Below, in pieces: positions 54,751-64,000 of a DNA stretch of 64,000 nucleotides. The notes beneath the pieces were generated by a model. It saw only the letters and a program-made list of their open reading frames with translations, was not told the origin of the DNA and did not search any database. Origin of the DNA: Euclidia mi (lineage: Eukaryota > Arthropoda > Insecta > Lepidoptera > Erebidae); NCBI GenBank assembly GCA_944739405.2, contig OX123186.2, positions 95,109,427-95,173,426 of the forward strand, read 5' to 3'. Positions within the stretch are counted from its first letter, which is position 1. Each line of letters starts with the position of its first letter. Position numbers and translations under genes: made by a program.

Positions 54751-54965
54751 AATATTTAGCAGCGCTCTTGAGAGCTCGCTTTTGCAACAGGGAGACCACA
54801 AATATATTTATTGGAGGTCAGAAATTCTTCAGACATTCTCGATCTCTCGTTGGTAACAGAATAAGATGGACGTGCGCGAAAAAGCACAAACATAAATGCA
54901 AAGCTTCAGCTGTCACGATAGATGGCGTTGTTGTATCTACGACTGGTCTACATTCACACATCTAA
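54751..54965 (+). CDS. mod(mdg4): FLYWCH cassette 20, open
   Basis: Acceptor ATTTTTAATTTCAG, two-base entry (AA), 70 codons to TAA at 54963-54965. Landmarks: R-E-T-T-N-I-F-I, G-Q-K-F-F-R-H-S, R-W-T-C-A-K-K, K-C-K-A-S-A and L-H-S-H-I at the C-terminus. The lysine/histidine-rich linker K-K-H-K-H-K is the most basic in the array. Confidence 0.83.
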
Positions 54966-55158
54966 ATATGAACTGAAATTATGCGATCATCAAACGCTGG
55001 CGTATTTAAGTCCTTGAGATAAAGATTGAATTGGATCTTAAGTTATTCTGATGAAACAAGTACTATCTACATAATATTATATATTCGTACATAAAAATGG
55101 ACATCCAAATAGCCTCAACAATTCTGATGACAAATCAAGGCGTCTAATTTCTCCTTAG

Positions 55159-55337
55159 GTGGTAAGAAATTTGAGAATATTCTATACTGGGTCAATCACA
55201 GAGTAAACCGCGGTATATTGAATCTCCTATCGAATTTACAGAAACTGATTTTGGAATTACAAGAAACTGCTAGTAGAATTAACGAGACAGGTACTTGCTT
55301 CATAAGTTTAATGTATTTTGTTGAGTTTGCCACATAA
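55159..55337 (+). CDS. possible non-canonical cassette with FLYWCH-like core
   Basis: After TTTCTCCTTAG a frame entering after two bases (GT) is open for 58 codons to TAA at 55335-55337. It reads G-K-K-F-E-N-I-L-Y-W-V-N-H-R-V-N-R-G, which looks like a FLYWCH core with the first cysteine changed to Asn and no second half, followed by a leucine-rich helix (I-L-N-L-L-S-N-L-Q-K-L). It could be a diverged cassette, a decayed one or chance. Confidence 0.28.
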
Positions 55338-57090
55338 TCATATACACCTTCGTCATTTATTTATATGACGTAAGTATCCACATTTTTGCAGATCATTTAA
55401 TTTACACAAGAATGTGCTTTTTGCCATGCATATGAGTGTGGTTCACGAATTTAATATATTGATCACACCATTTTCAGTATTGCATTATATTCACATTAAA
55501 TGAATAAAATAAAATACGCGTGCAAGAAAAGTTCAAATAATGTAAAGGTACGCTCGCTGTAAAAGTAAAAATTGTGTCTTAGATGTGTGATTGGATAAAA
55601 AGAAAATGAATTTTTATGTGCCTTGAGAATTTCTGAACGAGAGTTGAAAAACTTCTAAATTAAATAAGATATTTGATGCTTAATATTAATATGACGGCAC
55701 GTAAAATTACAATTTTTTGTAATGACTGTCAATTTTACATTTTGCAAAGAGACCTAGCGAAAGGTTTATAATTGTAAATGAAATCTTTTTCAGTAACTTA
55801 AGAGTTGGCTTATAGATGCCACATGATGTGAATTTGATGTTTTGTGCACAGAACTATCATAGAGTAAGTCTAAATAAAATAAGTATATTTTTATAATTAA
55901 TGTTATGTGTAAAATAAAATGCTCATTCTAATTTACTACGTAGGTTTCGTTAAATATTTTGATATAATGTATTTGTTGTTGTAGTTTTAATATAATGTTA
56001 CCAAAGTAGCTTAGAAATTAAATAACCCGAAACTGGTCAGGGATATCGTTTTAAATTTGATTTTGATCTATGATGACAAACTTTATAACCGTTCAACGGA
56101 GTTTTACAGTAACAAAAAGTTTTTTGTGACTGTTATAAATCCTATCTGCTAATTAGCAGGTAGGATTTGAAATTAGCTGATTTTTTCAGTTATGCGAGTC
56201 AGAATTCCGGATTATATAAATATTACATTATAAATATTACTAAGCACGAAATTTTTTACATTGCACTTCTACTAGTCACGAAATAATACGATTTAATGCC
56301 GTTGAGTGCAAGCAGCTCGGAACCAAATAACAATGTTTGACAAAGCCATTTTGCATATTAAATATTGGCAATCTTAAATTATATAGCATCTACAAAGCAG
56401 AGAGTCTCTATTAAAAGAATGTAGTGTGCCTGTGATTATTATTATCAATCACAAAAATGTCTAAATATATTTAATGCTAAGTAAGATTATCGAGAAATAT
56501 TTTTTAAAGTTCTGTCTTCTCTTTTGAGTAATTTTGGTCACTCGAGTATTATGAATGTTTTTCTTTACTAAAGTTAAATAAAAAAAAATATTTTAATTTG
56601 GTTTTGTCTATGTTATAGTTAATTTATTTTATGTTGTTATTTATCGTTTGTGTAAAAGTTTATCAATTGTGATAGAAAATTTTATAACACACTTATTTGT
56701 AAAAGTTCTTAAGATGGTAAGATTTTTAAATAAATTATTTAAATGATCAAAGTATTTGTGAATTTAATAGAGTTTACCTTTTTTAAGTAATGAGGGAGGT
56801 AAGTACCGGACGGACTGTATTGCGAGTGAAATAAAGTCAATAACGAAAGATCATCATATTGGTAAAGTTTGGAAGAAGTAAATACACATTAGCAAGGCAA
56901 GGCATGTGGACGGTAAAGGGCCTTAACATTTTATTTGCAGTGAGTCATCTGCCTCATCTTACTTCATCTGAGGTATAAGCGCGGTCCTTTACTTTATTTA
57001 GATATTCCCAGCTGTACCTATCTGCTTTATCCATTCCAGTTTTATGTATTAAATTATATGTAATCAAAGACCATTTGAATGAATTACAAG
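55338..57090. other. AT-rich intercassette DNA
   Basis: No gene supported. Holds a 32-base near-perfect palindrome at 56137-56168. Confidence 0.45.
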
Positions 57091-57332
57091 GGTATTGGTA
57101 CAGTCGCCAAGAGTCAAGAGGTGTGAAAGCGGTGTTGACAAATGGCTACACGTACAATCGCAGACAGAAGTCGAGGAACTCTATGTTTCGATGGTATTGT
57201 ACTGGCTACCACAGTGGGTGTAAGGCGGCTATAGTCACCACTCCAGATCTGCACGTCACCGAGACGATTGGTCAACATACACACATCGTGCCAAATTTGT
57301 ATCCAACCGCCGGTTATGATAGAATCACGTAG
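57091..57332 (+). CDS. mod(mdg4): FLYWCH cassette 21, open
   Basis: Most likely acceptor is GAATTACAAG at 57090, which gives the standard two-base entry (GG) and 79 codons to TAG at 57330-57332. The alternative AG at 57102 would give the wrong phase. Landmarks: R-G-V-K-A-V-L, G-Y-T-Y-N-R-R-Q, M-F-R-W-Y-C-T, G-C-K-A-A and Q-H-T-H-I followed by a 17-residue tail. The pyrimidine tract is poor for an acceptor. Close paralogue of cassette 22. Confidence 0.78.
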
Positions 57333-57720
57333 ATGATCATCATCATCATCCTAGCGGTAATTGCCCATTCAGCGGCGGCAGCGATTTCGACGTACGTGTC
57401 GCGCTTTACGCCGCTGCGGTCGATGTCGGGCCGTAAGCTTCTCATTGGCAGCGGGCGAGCGGGTTGGTTCAGCGGCGAGCGTTTAACGTCTTTTCATACA
57501 TCGGTTAACACTGCGTTCTACATAGCTAAGCTGGCTAGTGACTTAACTATGTAAACGAGATATTCAGTGCCTTCAGCGCTCTATACTTTAGATTTTAAAG
57601 CTTCGCTTAGTATGCGTCGTTTCTCGCTAGCTAAGCCCGCTCACTGCCGATGTGAACTTTGCTGTATTATCGTAGCATCCAAGACGTTCTTTTCTTGGAG
57701 CCGGGGTCCTAAGCTGGTGT
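57333..57720. other. GC-richer unexplained segment
   Basis: Clearly more GC-rich than its surroundings (GGCGGCAGCG, CGCCGCTGCG, GCGGGCGAGCGGG words). No motif-bearing reading frame was recognised and no element ends were found. Confidence 0.4.
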
Positions 57721-58285
57721 GTTTTTTGTTGTTATATTTTAATACAGGATTGTTTTTTATATGGTTCAATAATAATTGGTATTGCATTTATGTTTTAATA
57801 CTTTGAAAGGTACTAATGGAGACGCGATAGCATTTTCGGTTTTATAACATCTATAGACGGCGACGGTACTTCAAAGGGGAAGAAGACAAGTTTAAAAAGA
57901 GAGTTATTTATTTTAGTTTTTAGGGTAGCTGTAATATTGCTATCGTCAATGTCTTTGTTCTGTTTGTTTTTAGTGTTTAAATATGAAGCTGCTTTATTTA
58001 CGTTACGATTACCTGAAGTTTTAAAATTAACTTCTGTTGTTAATTCCTAATTCAGGTTAATTTTCCATGAAAAAGGATTCTTGTAATTTTTTATTAAAAA
58101 TACTGATTCTTACTATATTTTTTATTCAATGACTGCAGCTATGAAACTAAATGCTTTGATTTTTGTTATCTTTGTATGAGTCAGAGATGATATCGTCTTC
58201 TACTATACAGTATATGGCGATATCATCTATGAAATTCTTTATGCCTACCTATTTTCGGAAAAATAATACTTGCGGTTTGTTACAG
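57721..58285. other. intercassette DNA
   Basis: AT-rich. No supported feature. Confidence 0.4.
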
Positions 58286-58560
58286 GAAAGATAATAAGCA
58301 TGTCACGTGGTGTCAAGGCGTTATTGGTATTCAAGTACACATATAATCGTCGAAAACAGTCGAAGAACAACATGCTAAGGTGGTATTGCACTCAATACCA
58401 TACTGGTTGCAAAGCAGCGGTTCTCACCACAGAAGATCTGGTGGTTACCGAGGTTATTGGTGAACATACGCATAATGCGCCATTTTTGCGTCAGGCGTCT
58501 GATGGGACGTATCACAGACTCGTCCAATTTGAATTAATAAGTAAGACTACTTTGTACTAA
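58286..58560 (+). CDS. mod(mdg4): FLYWCH cassette 22 with long tail, open
   Basis: Acceptor GTTTGTTACAG, two-base entry (GA), 90 codons to TAA at 58558-58560. Landmarks: R-G-V-K-A-L-L-V, K-Y-T-Y-N-R-R-K, L-R-W-Y-C-T, G-C-K-A-A-V-L-T-T and E-H-T-H-N, then about 27 more residues (longest tail of the single-exon cassettes). The GA entry would be TGA after an upstream T. Shares R-G-V-K-A, Y-T-Y-N-R-R, W-Y-C-T and V-T-E-x-I-G with cassette 21. Confidence 0.84.
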
Positions 58561-58689
58561 CAATATGTACCTATATTTCAATGATGGTATCTAATATATA
58601 TTTGGCGATGATGTATATTGAGGTATTTTATATAATTTTTATTTTATAAAGCCTGAATTATTAAACCTGGTAATACCATTTGATTTTGA

Positions 58690-59355
58690 ATTGGAAAAAA
58701 ACAGAACATACACGTTCATCCAGGCAAAGCGTGTGTAAAGACTCTTCCCTGCAAACGATCGGGGTTTACCCACTACAACCACCACTGTGTTCGTCGACGT
58801 TCCTTAAGGCGCTGTCCTAAGCGACTGTTTTGGTAAATGAGGGGGTGAAGCAGGGGAGGTGAAGGGAGCTTAGCTCCGTCTACTGCGGGGCGCCCCCCTT
58901 CATTCTCGTCGCGTGCGGCCGTATTCTGGCGACATCCGTATTCCAATATTTCAAAATCGCAAGCAAAACGTTTTAGCATATTGAATTGAGATACTGATAT
59001 TAAAATTTATATTACATACATCAATCTGTTTGTACAATACAGTGCAGCCATGAGCAAAACTGGTTTACATTAGACGTTATAGGTATTAAATGTTGACGAA
59101 AGTAGGTAAATACCTACGTGCCGTAAGATGATAAAAATAATTAAGTCAGTTCCATGTATGGAGAGGCCATTATTATGTTTGTTTTGTTTTTGTATAAAAA
59201 TAGTGAAGCAGTTCATAGAATACCTACATCTAATTCCATTCCTGCCAGTTTTCAAATCTGTTTTGCAATAAATTGGCTGTGACATACGGGCGGACAGACA
59301 GACAGGCATTGCGAATCTATAAGGGTTCCGTTTTTAAATTTTTGGCTACGGTACC
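58690..59355. repeat. dispersed repeat block, copy 1
   Basis: 58741-58803 resembles the 3' UTR of the R1-like LINE at 2.28-2.33 kb. 58804-59158 is nearly identical to 63623-64000, apart from a 27-base insertion in the latter. It ends near 59355 with a GGTTCCGTTTTT...GGTACCC edge typical of mobile-element ends. Confidence 0.7.
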
Positions 59356-59359
59356 CTAA

Positions 59360-60164
59360 AAACACAATACTGCTCTACTAAGCGCAGAAGCCGTATCTCA
59401 ACTAAAGCGAGTTACGAGATAATTGAAGTTTAGTAAAAGTTGATTTCTTTTATTTATTTATGGATGTTTATTGTTATTATAGGTATAATTATTATGGCAA
59501 AGGTTTCGAAATACGTCGCCATTTTTAGGGGTTGTGAGTGATTGGAGAGGGAGCAGGGGAGGTCTTGAAACCCCCCTCACCATTTTCACTTGCCGGAAAT
59601 ACTTGGTTTCCTCTGAAAAAAAAAATCTCCAAACATCGGTGTGTATGGCACTGCCAACTTCCACATTCATCACACTAGTTTAATAAACTAAGGTTGTCGG
59701 AGCCCTGCGAAGGGCTCCTATTTTCGGATTAAGGGTCAAAAGAGCACCTAACATAACCTATTTATTTACTTATTACAGTCGCACCTAACCCAAGGCACTC
59801 GAAAGCAATGACGCACAAATTTGATATTAGCTGTCAATATGATCAATCCAAGATGGCAGTTTTGCGTTTCGTTTCACGTTTTTCACATAAAACCTAAAAA
59901 TTACATTTGTAAAACTGTACTAAAGTATAAAAACTATGTTCCGTTTTGCATAATTGCCGAAGTATTTATGAAATTTTGGAAATTGTTTAAAAATATTTAG
60001 ACGCAACTCCGGCAGCCAAAATTACTTTTAGGGGATTAAAACGAACTACCTTAAGCCCCCTACACTTCCAAAACCCTCAAATTCAGGCGACTCGTTTCGA
60101 AACCCAACCCATTATTATTTTTCAAAATAGATGAAACATCAAAAATATATGTGGATATACCTTA
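59360..60164. other. no supported gene
   Basis: Contains a perfect 20-base hairpin GGAGCCCTGCGAAGGGCTCC at 59699-59718. Otherwise unassigned. Confidence 0.4.
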
Positions 60165-60469
60165 GAGCGGTTTCAGATTAGCGTTTTATACGCGCGTATA
60201 AGCTCGTTTTTGGAAGCGCATGTAGGCGCCTACAGGCGCGCCTTTTGGCACACGCGCAACTCGTACGAGCGTTGACGCGCTTCTAAGCTCGTATATGCAC
60301 GAGCCGTCAGAATCCATGTTGACACTGACAAGATGTCACTACAGTTTCGGGCGAACACGCCGAAATATGCCCGTTCGGTTTGTTGAAGCTCGTAATATAG
60401 CGCGCGTGTAAGCGCGTATGCTGAAACGACCGTATACGTGCAGAAAAATACGCTAATCTGAAACCGCCC
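60165..60469. mobile_element. Harbinger-type MITE, TTA target duplication
   Basis: Inverted ends GAGCGGTTTCAGATTAGCGT and complement GGGCGGTTTCAGATTAGCGT with TTA at 60162-60164 and 60470-60472. The interior is GC-rich with CGCGCGTATAAGC-type palindromic words. Confidence 0.85.
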
Positions 60470-60802
60470 TTATTCATGAGATACTGCTATGTCGCTTAGA
60501 AAATTATAGAATTAGAATTTGAGTTACTGCTTTTTCGTTAGCTCTCGTCATACATGTTTGTATGGAAAAATATAAAAAAAATCTTTCGCTTCAAATATGT
60601 GTTGTTTCAAAGAAAATAAATATTAAAAGATATTTATATTCATTTATAATTTATTTACGAAATACAGAGTTTACAGCTCATCAAATGTTAGCTGTCTGCT
60701 ACAATCCGGCAGGTTTTCTTTGTTCTCATCGAATGTTAAGGGCAGTGTGTGAGGTGATAAGGCTTCAATACTTATTATTTGCTGTTGTTCACGAGGCACA
60801 GT

Positions 60803-61290
60803 TTAATTTACTTTCCTTTTACGGCTTGGTATTGTAGAAATTTCAAGCACTGATGAAACATTTTCCTCTCCGTGATCTCGCAATGCCATCCTTTGAGCTT
60901 GACGAGAATCAACAATTTCAGGCAACTGCCAATTCATATAAAACGCCACAAGCTTCTCCCAGAAAACATCATCTCTTTCTATAATTTCTATTTTTATTGG
61001 TATACTTTCGCCACTCCACACAGCAAATAAACACTTTTGTTTGCGTGTAACGTGGCGTTGCCCCTGAATTTGGTAATAACAATTACAATATTTGTTTAGA
61101 CTAGTCAGTTCACTTTTTTATCATGTTTCCATATTTGTATTTTATTTGCTCTTATACTATTCTCCAGGCCATTCGTATAGGCAACTTTAGAACATTAAAT
61201 TTCCACAATCGTGTTTGGACCTATTAATCCATCTGGCGTGGCACCAATAATCGAATAATCCACAAGGCTCGATTGTTACATTTTCTTGCA
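60803..61290 (-). pseudogene. YqaJ-type exonuclease fragment, decayed
   Basis: Read on the minus strand, it carries G-A-T-P-D-G-L-I-G (the acidic P-D-G catalytic core of YqaJ recombinase-like nucleases), then V-E-I, a Y-Y-Q-I-Q-G-Q block, C-L-F-A-V-W-S-G and the C-terminal L-P-E-I-V-D-S-R stretch. At least three stops and frame changes lie between the blocks. Such genes occur in insect genomes in mobile-element or virus-derived contexts; which applies here cannot be decided. Confidence 0.6.
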
Positions 61291-62925
61291 TCGCCAGTTG
61301 TTGCAAAGCCAGTTGTTCATTTTAGACTCCATGCGCAACTGATTTTACATTGCAAATATTTTATTTGTACAAAATATTTTTTTGTAAGTTGGCTTTACTG
61401 CTGTTATCTTTTCTTTTTACCACTATACAAAAATTTCAATCTGTCAACATATTCTTACGCAATTCGATCCAGTCACTGCTATCTCCTCTTGTATTTTTTG
61501 CTTATCACTACGGAATTTGAGTCAAATTTGTTAAAAAAATTGTTTGGAATATCTTGGCTAGCTCTTGAACAGATCGTGTTAGGAATGACTGAAGTCAAAT
61601 GTGTGTAAGACGTTGCAGAACTGTTATCTTTAACTTCACTGTAATTACAATAATGATAGTTAGTTACGTACTTTATTATTAAAAAAATACTATATCTTGT
61701 GTTATAGCAAACAGAGAAGTTACCTTCTTACTTATAAATGATTGATTTTAGAAATTAAAAAGATATTAGATGTACTGAGACATACCTAATAGTTTATGAA
61801 TAATAGAAATTTTACCCGATGTATCTAAAAAGGTTTATGTTCAAAACACAATAATACAACATTCGTTACCGCTTGTGTGCGGATTGCGGAGCGCCATATT
61901 AGCGCTATCATCATTATTGTTCGCCGTGGCGGCATCTTAGCGCTCCAGGCGCTCTGACAAGCTAATGAATTTGAAATATAGGTACATAAAATGATTCGAT
62001 TTATGTTATTACTCTTTCAAAAATTTAAAACTGTGGCAGCTATGTATTGTGAGAATAATTTATATAATTATATTATGCATAATCGATAATATGTAAGTAA
62101 CATAGTTAGTCATAAAAGACTCTTATGAAAATAATTTGTGTAAAAATGTTACACATTTCATAATCACTTGGCCATGGATGAATTTCTATTTTATTACGAC
62201 GCTTTCTTTTATAAATCCTTCGTAGAACTTCATTTCTCTAATTGTCCATATTTTATTCTTCTAATTATATATTTATAAGCACAGAAACAATAGCACATTA
62301 AACGCAACAAGAGTATAAACTTAGGTCCTAATTATATGTGCCCATAGTTACATGAAAAGCCTATTTGATTCAAAGTATTCAATCTATAACACAAAACATG
62401 AAATTACGAACTCAAATCGGCGTATTATAATAACAAACAGGTTTACGTAAAATTTCGTGCAGCGGAGACGCAAGCGACATGACCTATCTCTCACAGGGCT
62501 CATAGCCGAATGATGAGGTCTGGGCGGGGCGTAAGCTAGCAACTGACACTCAGTACACCGCTTATGCTAATAAGGTTTAAATTGCTGAAGCGTTTGATAT
62601 TGATGGGATCTACCGAGCGTCAAAATCATAGACGTTTGGCAGATTTTATTTAATTTTACAAAATATACACGTATAATATGAAAATAAATAGGGTAATTCT
62701 TTAGTTCATTAGATTTCCTACAATATTATCAAAAAAAATATGACAGCTTACGATCAAAATATTGCAAACAGTGAGACGAAAGATTCTTTTCTGCCTCGAT
62801 TTTGTGATTTTTTTGCCGTGATTCTATTTTACGTACATGAAAAGTTCTTTCAAAAGTCTTTTGTTCAGACTTTTGACTTTAAGCTCTAATTTTTGCTAGT
62901 TTGTAATATGTACCGTTATGGCTAG
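61291..62925. other. AT-rich DNA without a supported gene
   Basis: Possible further decayed upstream part of the YqaJ gene to about 61600. Otherwise nothing recognised. Confidence 0.4.
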
Positions 62926-62988
62926 ATGCGCGACGAAAAATTTGGTGTTTCACGGCTTCTGAGGTATAACAGCGCCTTAAAGGCGGGA

Positions 62989-63046
62989 TTGCATAATTTG
63001 TCGTATTGTCGTTAGCATACTTTGCCGCAATCCCGCCACTAAGCGA
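62989..63046. repeat. stem-loop shared with R1-like LINE 3' UTR
   Basis: GGCGGGATTGC and its exact complement GCAATCCCGCC bracket a segment containing GTTAGCATACTTT. The LINE at 2.35-2.40 kb has the equivalent GGCGGGGTC/GACCCCGCC pair around GATTAGCATACTTT. Probably a LINE 3' UTR remnant. Confidence 0.65.
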
Positions 63047-63104
63047 ACCTCCTGTAGAAAATTGTACTACCCTCCTACTAACATCATACTATTCGACATT
63101 CCAG

Positions 63105-63337
63105 TGCAATTCCTTCACACTCTAAATGGTAAACCGGTGGCAATGCTAGCTGGCTACACATATTACGCGACGGGCAAGCCTGGCTGGTTCGGGAGCATGT
63201 TCCGATGTACCTTCGGCTATCCCTGCAAGGCGAGGTTCAAGGCCAACACTAAAGGTCAAATTGTCAAGGTCACCAGTCTACAACACAGTCATGAGCGTCC
63301 GAGCGTCTTCGTCAAAGATGGCATGGTGTTTAGATAA
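63105..63337 (+). CDS. mod(mdg4): FLYWCH cassette 23, open, Trp replaced by Phe
   Basis: Acceptor TTCGACATTCCAG, two-base entry (TG), 76 codons to TAA at 63335-63337. Landmarks: L-N-G-K-P-V-A-M-L, G-Y-T-Y-Y-A-T-G, M-F-R-C-T (Phe where the hallmark Trp sits), P-C-K-A-R-F and Q-H-S-H-E with a 16-residue tail. All four zinc ligands are present. AATAAA follows at about 63518. The aromatic swap keeps a hydrophobic core, so it may still fold. Confidence 0.82.
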
Positions 63338-63622
63338 TTTGGAAGATCTCGTAGGAAAATATTACTATGTACTGTTTGTGTATCCATCACTATTGTACTG
63401 ATAGTTCAATCACCGGTTTAAATATGTTCTTGACACTTCAGGAATTATTGTAAAAGATAGACTATTTTTTCATTTCCTTGTTGGTGGCTATGCTGATAAT
63501 ATATATTCAAAGTATAAATAAAAAAACACTGAGTGGTAAGCGAGTTTGGCCATGATCACGGCCAACAAAAGCCGAACGAAACGTTGGGGTAAACGGAGAT
63601 TATCATGTTGTTAAAATAAGTA

Positions 63623-64000
63623 TTAAGGCGCTGTTCTAAGCGACTGTTTTGGTAAATGAGGGGGTGAAGCAGGGGAGGTGAAGGGAGCTTAGCTCCGTCT
63701 ACTGCGGGGCGCCCCCCTTCATTCTCGTCGCGTGCGGCCGTATTCTGGCGACATCCGTATTCCAATATTTCAAAATCGCAAGCAAAACGTTTTAGCATAT
63801 TGAATTGAGATACTGATATTAAAATTTATATTACATACATCAATCTGTTTGTACAGTATAGGCATAGCGCAATTTTTGTTCTCAGTGCAGCCATGAGCAA
63901 AACTGGTTTACATTAGAAGTTATAGGTATTAAATGTTGACGAAAGTAGGTAAATACCTACGTGCCGTAAGATGATAAAAATAATTAAGTCAATTCCATGT
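63623..64000. repeat. dispersed repeat block, copy 2
   Basis: Near-identical to 58804-59158 and still homologous at the window edge. It has an extra segment of about 27 bases near 63860-63885. Confidence 0.88.

Noticed and set aside
57333..57806. Two + strand ORFs after cassette 21
   Set aside because: They begin after the cassette stop, with no motif and no acceptor in the cassette phase. Likely chance openness in GC-richer DNA.
58773..58979. Minus-strand ORF repeated at 63556-63798
   Set aside because: Its repetition follows the duplicated repeat block, and its sequence has no domain signature.

Overview
This is an AT-rich insect nuclear window, almost certainly from a moth or butterfly. 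It is full of Lepidoptera-style repeats: tRNA-headed SINEs, RTE, R1-like and Jockey-like LINEs, Helitron-type inserts, mariner, Harbinger and hAT elements. No bacterial genes, rRNA genes or CRISPR arrays were seen.

The host content is one thing repeated. From 1.2 kb to 63.3 kb, all on the + strand, lie 23 small cassettes. Each starts at a splice acceptor, enters its reading frame after exactly two bases, encodes one FLYWCH zinc finger (hydrophobic/Tyr core, W-x-C, G-C, H-x-H) and ends at its own stop codon. This matches the 3' variable region of mod(mdg4), the BTB-domain chromatin/insulator gene whose common 5' exons are joined to alternative FLYWCH 3' exons by cis- and trans-splicing. The common BTB exons are not in the window. 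Eighteen cassettes are open and five are broken (6.0, 7.4, 32.7, 42.5 and 49.3 kb). One cassette (45.8-46.7 kb) is unusual: an intron splits its zinc finger and it carries an 86-codon second exon that looks related to MULE-transposase-associated FLYWCH proteins. Neighbouring cassettes resemble each other (44.0/45.0; 52.3/53.3/53.7; 57.1/58.3; 6.0/7.4), so the array grows by local duplication. The 53.3/53.7 pair is a nearly identical 341-bp tandem duplication.

The gaps are filled by transposons. 0-3 kb: an antisense RTE endonuclease fragment and an antisense R1-like LINE 3' end with target-site duplications (TSDs). 9.3-14.1 kb: a full-length Jockey-type LINE with both ORFs open. 14.1-16.7 kb: a 111-bp tandem array of about 23 units that is open in one frame. 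22.0-23.0 kb: a second array of about 118 bp per unit. 25.4-29.2 kb: a mariner-like miniature element (MITE), then a 2.9-kb Tc1/mariner-superfamily element with an open transposase. 36.6-39.1 kb: a hAT-like element (8-bp TSD) containing a nested RTE copy. 41.7-42.4 kb: two adjacent Harbinger-type MITEs. 47.7-48.9 kb: a transposon-derived ORF split by a SINE. 49.9-50.9 kb: two Helitron-type inserts flanking a SINE. 51.0-52.0 kb: a foldback element. 60.8-61.3 kb: a decayed YqaJ-nuclease fragment.

Functionally, each open cassette is expected to supply an alternative C-terminal DNA- or protein-binding finger to the same BTB protein, so the locus works as a library of chromatin-targeting tails. 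Protein-family calls come from reading motifs. Splicing, expression and the mod(mdg4) identity of the missing common exons are inference.
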